Assembly: GCF_018863395.1 (NCBI RefSeq)
Contig: NZ_JAHKRR010000004.1
Coordinates: forward strand, 372,001 to 436,000
Reading direction: 5' to 3'
Origin: Sinomicrobium weinanense
Lineage (GTDB): Bacteria > Bacteroidota > Bacteroidia > Flavobacteriales > Flavobacteriaceae
Length of the DNA stretch: 64,000 nucleotides
Of the stretch, positions 9,028-19,500 are shown piece by piece. The position numbers and the translations under genes are program-made. Every line of letters starts with the position of its first letter. Within the stretch, counting starts at the first letter, position 1. The notes under the pieces are model-generated. The model had not been told where the DNA came from. It made no database searches and worked only from the letters and a program-made list of their open reading frames with translations.

Positions 9028-9321
9028 TTATTTCTGGATCCACTCACCGTTTTCGTTGGCATAAAGTACACCTGTTTGGTCACCTATGGTAACTTCCAGT
9101 TTGTATTCTTTAGCCTCGTTTACATACGCTTTGTTGAGCGTAGCACCTTCGTAATCTTTGGCCAAAGCATCTGTAATAGCTTTGGGAACTTCTTCCGCGG
9201 CAATTTCCTTGAATTCTTCCTGGTTTACAACGATGGCCACATCGTTAGCATTTATACTGGTTGCGGCTTGGGTAGCAAATCCACCGAGAACTAAAGCTGC
9301 TGCTACAAATAACTTTTTCAT
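9028..9321 (-). CDS. Small secreted PepSY-like protein, copy 2
   Basis: Another 97-residue secreted protein with the same signal peptide apart from one residue and the same final stretch (LYANENGEWIQK). Differences from copy 1 cluster in residues 23-62 and around 81-85, while the segment NKAYVNEAKEYKLEVTIG is unchanged. It resembles the PepSY-like family; no catalytic residues are evident. Each copy has its own terminator and its own leader, so they are separate transcription units arranged as a direct tandem. Confidence 0.75.
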   Translation of the reverse strand: MKKLFVAAALVLGGFATQAATSINANDVAIVVNQEEFKEIAAEEVPKAITDALAKDYEGATLNKAYVNEAKEYKLEVTIGDQTGVLYANENGEWIQK

Positions 9322-10033
9322 GATACTAAAATTTTAAAGTTAAACTTACTGTCAATGTTTTGTGGTAGTTATATCGAAATTATGATGCCGTTTTTGGGTG
9401 TTTTTACCGAAACTGATATTAACCTATTGATTTTTAATAACTTGTAATTTTTAAAGAGATGATCTATGCTTTGGCAATGTGTGAATTTTATTGTGTAAAT
9501 GTTATTATTATGTGTAAATTATATACAATATAATGACGATTTATCTGGTATTTGAGTAAATTTATTCCTATATTTTAGGGGTTGAATCAAAAAACAAGGT
9601 CGAAGTTTTTTTGTTACCGCAGAAAGGCTTTTCGCGATTTGAGTGATAACCCGGGTTTTTATTTCTGTTCTGACTTTACACTGATCGGATTGTTTCAATG
9701 AAAAGAGATGAGATCGATTCTTTGAGGTTAACAATGAAAATGGATAAATGCATTAGTGGTTGGTTATTAAAAGTATATGTTCTTATCCGGAAAAACCTGT
9801 GTGTTATAAGTTCCGGGTACCGGGAGGTGGATATATCAGTGTGGAGTGGGTAAAATTTACACAATACACATGATCTCTTTCCCATCAGTTACACACTTTG
9901 TTTGGTTTGTTAAAATGTTTGGTGTTGTGTAAGATGTTGCTTTTCAGTAACTTTATGTGAATAGTGGCACTTTGTGAAATTTGGCACTTCTATTGTAAGT
10001 TACAGAAACTTTAAAATTGCAATTATAAAACAG
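9322..10033. other. A/T-rich divergent gap before the RND operon
   Basis: These 712 bases lie between PepSY-like copy 2 and the efflux operon. The first 40 bases repeat the leader seen upstream of copy 1. A possible operon promoter is GTTG (9924-9927), 20 bases, then TAACTTTA (9948-9955). The short open frames here on the minus strand have no signal, start context or family resemblance, and I reject them. Confidence 0.55.
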
Positions 10034-11179
10034 ATGAAAAAGAGTACTAACACAACATACAGCACCGGTCTTGTAATGTCTTTTCTTTTGCTTGCGATTT
10101 TCTTTACAGCTTGTAAGGAAAAAGAAGAAGAAGATGAGGGCCTGCCTCTTCCTGTTATTACGTTAAAGGAGGAATCGGCCGGGAAAGCCTTTCGATACCT
10201 GGGTTCCATAGAAGGAGCAGAAGATGTCGATATCCGGCCGCAGGTAGACGGCATACTGGAAAAGATCTATGTAGATGAGGGAGATTATGTAGAAAAAGGG
10301 CAGCCCCTGTTTAAGATAAACCAGCAGCCTTATATGGAGGATCTTAAGAATGCCCAGGCCAATGTGGAGCTCGAAAAGGCCAAACTGCGAAAAGCCAAGA
10401 CAGAACTCGACAGGCTTCAGCCGCTTATCGACAACGAGGTGATCTCCGAAGTACAGCAAAAGACCGCCCAGGCCGATTATGAAGTAGCACAATCTTCATT
10501 AGACAGGGCGCAGGCGCAGGCGGCCAATACGAGAATAAAACTCGATTTCACTGTTATAGAAGCCCCGGTAAACGGATTTATTGGCCGTATTCCTAAATCT
10601 GTGGGAAATGTGGTAAAGCAAACCGATTCCGACCCCATTACCGTGCTTTCTAATGTAAACGAGGTACTCGTGTACTTTTCCATGAGTGAATCGGATTACC
10701 TGTATTACGAACGTATGAAAAAGGACTCTACTTCGCGCCGGATGAGTGACAAGGTGAAACTCGTTCTGGCCGATGGGTCTACCTACAACATGGAAGGGAA
10801 CGTAGATGCTGCTTCAGGACAAATTGACCGTTCTACGGGGTCTATCAGCCTTCGTGCCAGGTTCCAGAACCCCGATACGCTGCTTCGTTCGGGGAATACC
10901 GGGAAAATAGTGATGGAACAGATTTTTCCCAAAGCTATTCTTATTCCGCAGAGTGCCACGATGTCTATTCAAGACAAAAGATTTGTCTATACCCTGAAAG
11001 ACGACAATACTGCCGAACGCCACGAAGTGGAAATAGAAGGCCGGTCAGGACAAAATTATATTGTTAAGGGGAGCACCTTAAAAGCGGGCGACCGTATTGT
11101 GGTCTCCGGAATTAACAAAATAACCGATGGCATTAAAGTAAAACCTGTACAGCAGGGAAGGTTGTTATCCGGTAATTAA
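10034..11179 (+). CDS. RND efflux periplasmic adaptor (membrane fusion) lipoprotein
   Basis: Periplasmic link between an RND pump and its outer-membrane channel. The frame opens at 9974, but the ATG at 10034 starts a proper lipoprotein signal (MKKSTN..., hydrophobic core, FFTAC with Cys27). The product is 381 residues. An N-terminal half-lipoyl motif (VDIRPQVDGILEKIYVDEGD), a long Ala/Gln-rich alpha-hairpin (about 95-165), the second half-lipoyl segment (APVNGFIGRIPKSVGNVV) and the beta-barrel follow in order, as in AcrA/MexA. First of three genes (adaptor, pump, outer-membrane channel) on the plus strand. Confidence 0.9.
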   Translation: MKKSTNTTYSTGLVMSFLLLAIFFTACKEKEEEDEGLPLPVITLKEESAGKAFRYLGSIEGAEDVDIRPQVDGILEKIYVDEGDYVEKGQPLFKINQQPYMEDLKNAQANVELEKAKLRKAKTELDRLQPLIDNEVISEVQQKTAQADYEVAQSSLDRAQAQAANTRIKLDFTVIEAPVNGFIGRIPKSVGNVVKQTDSDPITVLSNVNEVLVYFSMSESDYLYYERMKKDSTSRRMSDKVKLVLADGSTYNMEGNVDAASGQIDRSTGSISLRARFQNPDTLLRSGNTGKIVMEQIFPKAILIPQSATMSIQDKRFVYTLKDDNTAERHEVEIEGRSGQNYIVKGSTLKAGDRIVVSGINKITDGIKVKPVQQGRLLSGN

Positions 11180-11283
11180 TCACTGTTTTTCTGAAAAACC
11201 ATACGACTTGTATTATGGTAAGGCAGAAAGCCACCGTAAGCAGAAGTCCCGGTTCGATTTTAAAATAAAGCCATAGATATCCG

Positions 11284-14200
11284 ATGATCAAAAAAATTAT
11301 AGAACGCCCGGTACTCACCCTTGTTATTTCTATTCTATTGGTACTGGCCGGGGCATTCAGTATTCCGCAACTTCCCGTAGAACGTTTTCCCGAAATTGCT
11401 CCACCCAGTGTATCTGTTGCGGTATATTACCCGGGGGCCAACTCCGAGACCCTGGCTAAAGCAGTACTGCTTCCGCTTGAAGAAGCCATTAACGGTGCCG
11501 AGAATATGGAGTATATCAACTCTACGGCGACCAACTCCGGAAAAGGAAGGGTAACGGTGTATTTTAAACCTGGTTCCGATCCCAATTTGGCGGCAGTTGA
11601 AGTTCAAAACCGTATTTCGGAAGTAACATCCGACCTTCCGTTAGAGGTGATAGAAAACGGAATTCAGGTGATGAAGCGTATGAAGGGAACGCTGATGACC
11701 ATTAATGTTTTTAGTGATGGGGCCTATGACGAAACCTTTTTGAATGCCTATACTCGAATAAACATCAGGCGGGCACTCAAACGTATTGAGGGGGTGGCAA
11801 GGGCCCAGATCTTACGTAGGCGCGACTATGCCATGCGTATCTGGCTCAACCCCGAAAAACTGGCCCTGTATAACCTGACACCAAGGGATATCTATAATCA
11901 GGTGAACGATCAGAGCTTTGAGGCCGGGCCGGGTAAATTCGGGGAAAACTCCGAAGAGGTTTTTGAAATGGTTATCAAGCACGCAGGCCGTTTTAGCGAA
12001 CCCGAACAGTATGAGAACATTGTAATAAAAACCGAAAAAGACGGGCTGCAGCTCAAGCTGAAAGATATTGCCCGTATTGAGTTTGGCGCCTCCAATTACA
12101 CCAGTCAAAACCGCCTGGACGACAAGCCAGCCGTGACTATGGACATCACCCAGCAAAATGGGGCCAACGCCATGGAAATAGACCAGGCTATACGGGAAAC
12201 CATGGAAGAACAGGCCAAAATTTTCCCTGAAGGTATGGATTACCAGATTACGTATAGTGTACGTGATGCCATTGATGAATCCATGAACCACGTAAAGCAA
12301 ACACTTATCGAGGCTTTTATCCTGGTATTCCTTGTGGTGTTTATATTTCTTCAGGATTTTAAGGCTACTTTTATCACGGCTGTTACGATCCCCATTTCGC
12401 TTGTGGGTACGTTCTTCTTTTTGGATATGATCGGTGTAACGATGAACGCACTCAGTATGTTCTCCATGGTGCTTTCCATTGGTATTGTGGTTGATAATGC
12501 CATTGTAGTGGTCGAGGCTATTTTTGAAAAAATGCAGCATCATAAGATGACGGCCCGTCAAGCGGTTAATTCGGCCTTGAGCGAGATCACAGGCGCTATT
12601 ATTTCTATTACAGTAGTGATTGCCGCAGTGTTCCTCCCGGTAGGGTTTTTGCAAGGCCCGGTAGGTGTTTTTTATCAGGAATTTGCCTATACTATTATTG
12701 TTGCAGTACTGATCTCAGCAGTCATTTCTCTTACATTGGGGCCTGTGTTATTTGTTATGTTGTATCGAAAAAAGAACAAAAACAACAAGAAAAAACGCTT
12801 GTCTGCTTTTTATGCCCATTCCAAACACCTTAAAAAAGTCGATTCGTTAAAGGAGAAAGGGCTTAAAAAATTCGATGTTCTTTTTGATAAGTTTACTGAA
12901 AAATATATTAGCGTCATAAAAAAGGCTATTCAGTTTAAATGGGTGAGTCTCGCCGGATTGGGAGTGGTCATCCTGCTGTTGGTCTTTTTGGCCCGTATTA
13001 CACCCAGTGCCTTTATTCCTACGGAAGACGACAACTTTTTGATTTATACAGTATCCATGCCCGAAGGAGCTTCGCTGAACCGTACCAACCAGGCCCTGGA
13101 CCAGGCGGCCAAAATTCTGCAAAAGGAAGATGCAGTAGAGGGGGTAAACACAGTTTCGGGATTCAATATTGTAGATAATTCCGAAACGCCTTCTTCCGGG
13201 TTGGCTTATATTAAACTGAAAGAAAAAAGTAAAAGAGGAAAGATTAAAGATATTCAGGAAGTGGTGAAACACCTGACCGAAAAACTGGAGGTCATCACTG
13301 ATATACGTAGTATGAATATGTATCCGCGTCCTACGGTACAGGGATTTGGTAACTTTGATGGGGTGCAAATCATGCTACAGGACCGTACTGATGGCGATCT
13401 GGGCGAATTTGGCCAGTTGGTTAACGAATTTATCATTGAATTGGGCCGTCAGGAGGAAATAGAAAGTGCCTTTACGTCCTACAATCCCAACTTTCCACAA
13501 TACAAGCTCAATATCGATTATGAAAAAGCAAAGGCTTTGGGCGTGAGTATAAAGGATATGATGTTTACCCTGCAATCTAACTTCGGACGCCAGCGGGTAA
13601 GTGATTTGAACCGTTTTACCCGTCAGTATATGGTGTATATGCAGGCCGACACCGAATTTAGTGAAAGCCCGGAGACTATCAACTCCATTTTTGTGAGAAG
13701 CGAAAATGGCGGAATGGTTCCCATAAACACTTTCGTTAGCCTGGAACCTGCCTTCGGACCTGAAACCATCACCCGGTACAACCTGTACAATGCGGCTAAA
13801 ATTAACATTACGCCGGCTTCTGGTTACAGTACCGGTGATGTCATGGCCAAGATCGAAGAACTGGGAGAGAAAAAACTGCCCGCCAGTTTAAGTTATGAAT
13901 GGACCAGTATGAGCCTGGAAGAAAAGAAATCCGGTTCCGATGTTATATTGGTGTTTATTATCAGCATTGTGCTCGTGTATTTTATCCTGGCGGCACAGTA
14001 CGAAAGTTTCTGGTTGCCCATTGCGGTAATGTTGTCATTGCCCACGGGGATTTTGGGCGTATTTGTGTTTATCAACCTCGCCGGGATTGACAATAATATT
14101 TATGTACAGGTGGGTATTTTAATGTTACTCGGTCTGCTGGCTAAAAACGCCATTCTGATCGTGGAATTTGCCGCCCAGAAATGCAGGGCCGGCCTCCGAA

Positions 14201-14457
14201 TACTGGATGCTGTTTTGGAAGCCAGCGCACTTAGGTTAAGGGCCATTATTATGACCTCATTGGCGTTTACTGTCGGCTTGGTGCCGCTGATGTTTTCCAG
14301 TGGGTCCTCGGCTATTGGTAATAAATCTGTAAGTATCGGAACAGCCGGTGGTATGCTGTTTGGTATTTTCCTTGGAATTGTTATCATTCCGGTACTGGCC
14401 TATGTGTTCCTGAAACTGCACAACCGGTATAATATGGAAACCACCGAGGAAGAGTAG
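11284..14457 (+). CDS. RND-family multidrug efflux pump (HAE1-type) inner-membrane subunit
   Basis: Proton-driven exporter of hydrophobic or amphiphilic compounds, AcrB/MexB type. Its 1057 residues start MIKKIIERPVL, with two repeats of six membrane helices and two large periplasmic loops. In helix 4 the proton relay reads GIVVDNAIVVVE, with Asp404 kept and Asn405 where AcrB has a second Asp. In helix 10, LLAKNAILIVEF carries Lys954, matching AcrB Lys940. A Lys/Asn-rich linker (about 498-515) sits between the two halves. It is 104 bases downstream of the adaptor and 58 upstream of the channel gene. The substrate cannot be told from sequence. Confidence 0.92.
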   Translation: MIKKIIERPVLTLVISILLVLAGAFSIPQLPVERFPEIAPPSVSVAVYYPGANSETLAKAVLLPLEEAINGAENMEYINSTATNSGKGRVTVYFKPGSDPNLAAVEVQNRISEVTSDLPLEVIENGIQVMKRMKGTLMTINVFSDGAYDETFLNAYTRINIRRALKRIEGVARAQILRRRDYAMRIWLNPEKLALYNLTPRDIYNQVNDQSFEAGPGKFGENSEEVFEMVIKHAGRFSEPEQYENIVIKTEKDGLQLKLKDIARIEFGASNYTSQNRLDDKPAVTMDITQQNGANAMEIDQAIRETMEEQAKIFPEGMDYQITYSVRDAIDESMNHVKQTLIEAFILVFLVVFIFLQDFKATFITAVTIPISLVGTFFFLDMIGVTMNALSMFSMVLSIGIVVDNAIVVVEAIFEKMQHHKMTARQAVNSALSEITGAIISITVVIAAVFLPVGFLQGPVGVFYQEFAYTIIVAVLISAVISLTLGPVLFVMLYRKKNKNNKKKRLSAFYAHSKHLKKVDSLKEKGLKKFDVLFDKFTEKYISVIKKAIQFKWVSLAGLGVVILLLVFLARITPSAFIPTEDDNFLIYTVSMPEGASLNRTNQALDQAAKILQKEDAVEGVNTVSGFNIVDNSETPSSGLAYIKLKEKSKRGKIKDIQEVVKHLTEKLEVITDIRSMNMYPRPTVQGFGNFDGVQIMLQDRTDGDLGEFGQLVNEFIIELGRQEEIESAFTSYNPNFPQYKLNIDYEKAKALGVSIKDMMFTLQSNFGRQRVSDLNRFTRQYMVYMQADTEFSESPETINSIFVRSENGGMVPINTFVSLEPAFGPETITRYNLYNAAKINITPASGYSTGDVMAKIEELGEKKLPASLSYEWTSMSLEEKKSGSDVILVFIISIVLVYFILAAQYESFWLPIAVMLSLPTGILGVFVFINLAGIDNNIYVQVGILMLLGLLAKNAILIVEFAAQKCRAGLRILDAVLEASALRLRAIIMTSLAFTVGLVPLMFSSGSSAIGNKSVSIGTAGGMLFGIFLGIVIIPVLAYVFLKLHNRYNMETTEEE

Positions 14458-14515
14458 CGATCCCTGTTGAATATTTGGCATAAAAGTTAATTGACGATTG
14501 AAAATATATAAACCC

Positions 14516-15982
14516 ATGTTGGTAAAAAATATAAAAAGACTTGGTGTAGTGGCGTTTCTCCTGGTAGCCGTAACGGGCTGTAAGGTAGGAGATCCGTATA
14601 AACGACCAGACCTTGACTTTTCTGAAGAATACTACGGAAAGACCGGCGATACCGTTCCGGTCGATAGCGTACACCTGGCAAAGGTAAAATGGGTGGAATT
14701 TTTCGGGGATTATGACCTGGCTGCCCTGATCGATACGGCCTTGGCCAATAACCTCGATATGCAGAAAACGGTTCAGGTCCTTGAGATGAGCCGTCAGGAT
14801 CTGTTGCAGTCCAGGGCAAATTTTTATCCGTCGCTGGGGCTCACCCCTTTTGGGTACAAAAGGGATTATCGTTCTTTGTATCACGATAAGTATGGAAACA
14901 GGGCTTCCAGGAGGCATGCTAATGAGAGTGAAACTCCTCCTACTAGTTTGTATACGCAACAATTGTCGTACAATCTGGGTGTAAGCACGAGCTGGGAGCT
15001 GGGCCTTTGGGGCAAGCTGCGCTGGAAAAAAGATGCGGCCCGTGCCGCTTATATGCAGAGCGAAGAGTTTAAGAAAGCCGTGCAAACGGCACTGGTTGCC
15101 GAAGTGGCCTCTACGTATTACGAGTTACTGAAGTTACGGGCAGAACTCGAAGTGGCAGAACGGAACCTGGACCTTAACAAAAATACCCTGAGGATCGTAG
15201 AGTTGCAATACGAAGCCGGGGAAGCCACTTCGTTGGCCATACGGCAAACCAAATCACAAAAACTGAGGTTTGAAGCCCTTATCCCGCAAATAGAAAGGGA
15301 ATATGCGGTTACAGAAAACAGGCTCAACACCCTGTTGGGAAGGCCTCCACAGAAAATAGACATCACCGGGCATTTAAACAATGTCGGTTTTAAGGGAAAT
15401 TACAATACCGGGGTGCCTTTGGAACTCATCCAGAACCGCCCGGATGTAGCAGCCTCAGAATATGAACTGATAGCGAGCAATGCAGAAGTGGGAATTGCAG
15501 AAGCCATGAAATATCCTTCCATTACCATCGATGCAGGCCTGGGGCTGGATTCCTATAAGCTGAACAAGTTGTTCACCCCTGTGGAGTCTGCTTTTGCCCT
15601 GATCAACGGAGCTATTTTTCAGCCCATATTCCAAAAGCGAAAGCTGAAAACCAATTATAAGAAAGCCCTTGCCAGGAGGCAGATCGCCCAACTCGATTTT
15701 AAAGAGAAGATGATCGATGCCGTAAGGGAGGTCTCAGATGCTATGATAATCCTGGAAAAACTGGAAGAAGAATACGCCCTGGGCGAAGAACGGCTCGAAA
15801 CCACTCAAAAAGGAGTTACCGATGCCGCCCTTTTGTTCCGGAGTGGTTTTGCCAACTACCTGGAGGTGATCACAGCCCAGGGAGATGCATTGGACAGTGA
15901 ATTGGGGCTCATAGATACCAAAATGCAAATATTACTGGCCAATATTGAATTGTACAGAAGTCTCGGAGGAGGCTGGCAATAA
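14516..15982 (+). CDS. TolC-like outer-membrane efflux channel lipoprotein (NodT/OprM type)
   Basis: Outer-membrane exit duct of the RND pump upstream. The frame could begin with TTG at 14498, but the ATG at 14516 gives a clean lipoprotein signal with the lipobox around Cys22 (AVTGCK) and 488 residues. Two repeats of long helices with typical OprM-family wording are seen: ASTYYELLKLRAELEVAERN, LQYEAGEATSLAIRQ, LIQNRPDVAASEYEL and LFRSGFANYLEVITAQ. The order adaptor-pump-channel and same-strand spacing indicate one operon. Confidence 0.9.
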   Translation: MLVKNIKRLGVVAFLLVAVTGCKVGDPYKRPDLDFSEEYYGKTGDTVPVDSVHLAKVKWVEFFGDYDLAALIDTALANNLDMQKTVQVLEMSRQDLLQSRANFYPSLGLTPFGYKRDYRSLYHDKYGNRASRRHANESETPPTSLYTQQLSYNLGVSTSWELGLWGKLRWKKDAARAAYMQSEEFKKAVQTALVAEVASTYYELLKLRAELEVAERNLDLNKNTLRIVELQYEAGEATSLAIRQTKSQKLRFEALIPQIEREYAVTENRLNTLLGRPPQKIDITGHLNNVGFKGNYNTGVPLELIQNRPDVAASEYELIASNAEVGIAEAMKYPSITIDAGLGLDSYKLNKLFTPVESAFALINGAIFQPIFQKRKLKTNYKKALARRQIAQLDFKEKMIDAVREVSDAMIILEKLEEEYALGEERLETTQKGVTDAALLFRSGFANYLEVITAQGDALDSELGLIDTKMQILLANIELYRSLGGGWQ

Positions 15983-16587
15983 CAATAATATAACCCTGTG
16001 AAAACCGGAGTTTTGTTGTGAATTTACACGGCGGCTCTGGTTTTGTATTTCGGGTTTTAGTGCACGATATGAATTTACATTTTACTGAGAAAAAATAGCC
16101 CGAAGATACCGCAGATAGACGTAGATTTTTATGGCCTTCTGCGAAGATCTGCATCATCTGCGGGAAAAACCCAAACGAAATACATATTCAAATACTAAAA
16201 CTTCAAAGGGTCTTCACTTCCGCATCAGAAAAAGTGAAGATCAGGGTCTTTTCTTTTTTGTTTCACAAGATCTTTTTTTTATTTTAAGGGGGTGTGTCGT
16301 GTGTAAACATATTTTTTTGTTTGCATTTTTATTTTTTATAGGGGGTTGTTTCTGTTTTTTATGTTTTATCACTTTGTTTTTGTCTTTTTTACGAGGGTAT
16401 GGCTTTTATGACTCCCTTAAAATGTCATATCTGTAATTTCTGCTTTCCTTAGTAATGGATTTAAATTATCGTTAATGATATTTTAATAAACACGAATTAA
16501 TTTGTTTGAAATCCGAATAAGTGTGCATATTTCTATGTATATGTGTTAATTTCGTTGATGATTTTTTAACACCAATGACATAGAGCT
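15983..16587. other. Gap with inverted repeat, weak terminator and T-rich tract
   Basis: No convincing gene lies in these 605 bases. CCGCAGAT and ATCTGCGG (about 16109-16164) are the arms of a phrase-like element also containing GATCTGCATCATCTGCGGG. A hairpin TCTTCACTT/AAGTGAAGA (16211-16240) followed by T-rich sequence may end the efflux transcript. From about 16250 to 16400 the plus strand is very T-rich; a 101-residue frame there is Phe/Leu-rich by composition and I do not call it. The gltB promoter must lie in the last 150 bases. Confidence 0.55.
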
Positions 16588-19500
16588 ATGAGACTTAAGC
16601 AGCAAGGACTTTATCACCCGGAGTATGAACATGACAATTGTGGAGCCGGTTTTATCTGTAACCTGAAAGGAAAAAGAACTAACGATATCATTCACAAAGC
16701 CCTGGATATTCTTATCCGCCTGGAGCACCGGGGAGCCGTTAGTTCAGACGGTAAAACGGGAGATGGTGCAGGGATACTCATAGAAATACCTCACGAATTC
16801 TTTAAAAAAACATGCAGCTTTGAACTGCCGGCCCCTAAGGAATATGCCGTTGGGATGCTCTTTTTGCCAAAGTCCCCGAACCAGGTCAAGGTATGTGCCC
16901 GGATATTTGAAGAGAACATAGCCAAACAGGGACTGCATATCATTGGCTGGAGAAAAGTACCGGTAGACCATAACTGCATCGGGAAGATCGCAGCCGAATC
17001 GGAGCCTACGACCATGCAGGTGTTTATCGGCAAAAATGGCAAGGATCTTACCGAAAGAGAATTTAATGCCAGGTTATATGCCGCACGAAAGATCTCCGAA
17101 CATCAGGTGCTGAAATCCAACTTTTCCGAAGCCGATTATTTCTATTTCTCAAGTCTGTCTACAACGACCATTATATACAAGGGCCTGCTGATGCCCCAGG
17201 ACATCAATATCTATTACAAAGACCTCAATGACCCCGAAGTGGTGACCAAGCTCGCCCTGGTGCACCAGCGTTTCTCCACCAATACCTTCCCTACCTGGGA
17301 CCTTGCACAGCCTTTCAGGTATATGTGCCATAACGGGGAGATAAATACCCTGAAAGGTAACCTGAGCCGAATGAAAGCCCGGGAAGAGCTCTTTAAGAGT
17401 GAGATCTTTGGTGATGACCTGAAAGATATCCCCCCGATCGTACAGGACGGAAAGTCCGACTCCGCTTCCATGGACATGGTACTGGAACTGCTGTTGCAAA
17501 CCGGGAGGTCCCTTCCCGAAGCTATGATGATGATGGTGCCCGAAGCCTGGGAAAAACACCAATCCATGGACGGCGATAAAAAGGCATTTTATGAATACAA
17601 CGCCTGTATCATGGAGCCCTGGGACGGGCCCGCTTCCATTCCGTTCACCGACGGTAATTATATCGGAGCCCTGCTGGACAGGAACGGGCTGCGCCCATCA
17701 CGGTATACGGTGACCAAAGACGGGTATGTAGTGATGTCGTCCGAAACCGGGGTCATCGATATAAAACCTGAAAATGTAGAACATCACGGCCGGCTCGAAC
17801 CAGGGCGTATGTTCCTCGTTGATATGAACGAAGGCCGTATTGTGGGGGATGAAGAAGTGAAAAAGAAGATCGCTTCCGAGAGGCCCTACCGCAAATGGCT
17901 GGATGAAAACCTCCTTCCGCTGGCCGCTGTGCCCTATACGGGAAACAAGACCCCCGTCGAAAAAATGGACATCCAAACCCGGCAAAAGCTTTTTGGCTAT
18001 ACGCAGGAAGACATAAAGACCATCATTACCCCCATGGCTACCGAGGGTAAAGAAGTTATCGGCTCCATGGGCTTTGACACCCCCCTGGCGGTATTGTCCG
18101 AAAAGCCACAGTTGTTGTACAACTATTTTAAACAGCTTTTTGCCCAGGTGACCAATCCGCCGCTGGACGGTATCCGGGAAGAGATCGTTACCGATATAAG
18201 TCTTACGATCGGGGGAGACAAGAATATTTTTGACATCATTCCGGAGCAGGCCAAAAAGCTCTGTATCCAGAACCCGGTGATCTCCAACGAGGATCTGGAC
18301 AAGATAAAATATATAGACCATCCCGATTTCAGGGCAAAATCCATATCCATCCTGTATGAAACGGATAAAGGGCTCAACGGGCTCGAGTCCCGGCTCGATG
18401 CCATAGTGTCCGAGATCTCCCTTGCCGTGGACGAAGGGGCGAATATCATGATCCTTTCCGACAGGAATGTCGCTGAAGGCTATGCTCCCATCCCGGCCAT
18501 ACTGGCGTGCTCTTTTGTACACCATTCCCTGAAAAAACTCGGAAAAAGATCGTCCATCGGTATCATCATCGAATCGGCAGAACCGAGGGAACCACATCAT
18601 TTTGCCATGCTGTTCGGATACGGTGCTAGTGCCATTAATCCCTATATGGTCAACGAGATCATTGAAGAACTCGTGGCCAACGAAGACATTGTAAGTGCGG
18701 ATAAGGAAAAAGCGGTTCAGAATTTCAACAAGGCCATAGGAAAAGGGATCGTTAAGATCATGAACAAGATAGGGATATCCACCCTGCATTCATACAGGGG
18801 GTCCCAGATATTCGAAGCCCTTGGGCTCAACAAAAAGTTTGTAGATAAATATTTCTGTAATACCGCTACACGCGTAGAAGGGATTGGCCTTTATGAACTG
18901 GAAAAAGAAATTCGCAAACGATACGACAAGGCCTTTGAAGAAGAGGGCGTGTCTGCCAATCTCCGCCTGGATATCGGGGGCGACTATCGCTGGCGCAGGA
19001 ATGGCGAACGGCATATGTTCAACCCCGCCTCCGTAGCCAAACTGCAACAGGCAGTACGGGACAATAAATATGACAGTTATAAGGAATACTCAAAGATCAT
19101 CAATGAACAGGGTGAACGGTTAATGACACTGAGAGGAATGTTCAGGTTCAGGAACCTGAGCCCTATTCCTATCGAAGAAGTAGAACCCTGGACAGAAATC
19201 GTAAAGCGCTTTAAAACCGGGGCCATGTCTTTCGGATCTATCAGCCAGGAGGCTCACGAAAACCTGGCCATTGCCATGAACCGTATCGGTGGAAAAAGCA
19301 ACTCCGGGGAAGGTGGCGAAGACCCTAACAGGTTTCACAAAGACCTGGACGGTACCTGGCGCAACAGTGCCATCAAGCAGGTAGCCTCCGGAAGGTTTGG
19401 TGTTTCCATAAATTACCTGACCAATGCGAAAGAAATACAGATAAAAATGGCCCAGGGAGCCAAGCCTGGAGAAGGCGGACAGCTTCCCGGCCCCAAAGTA

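Noticed and set aside
11812..12654. A 280-residue minus-strand frame inside the RND pump gene
   Set aside because: It is antisense to a clear pump gene and rich in His/Asn from reversed codons; not a gene.
16131..16436. A 101-residue Phe/Leu-rich open frame before gltB
   Set aside because: It comes from a T-rich tract and a repeat; no start context, family resemblance or sensible membrane topology.
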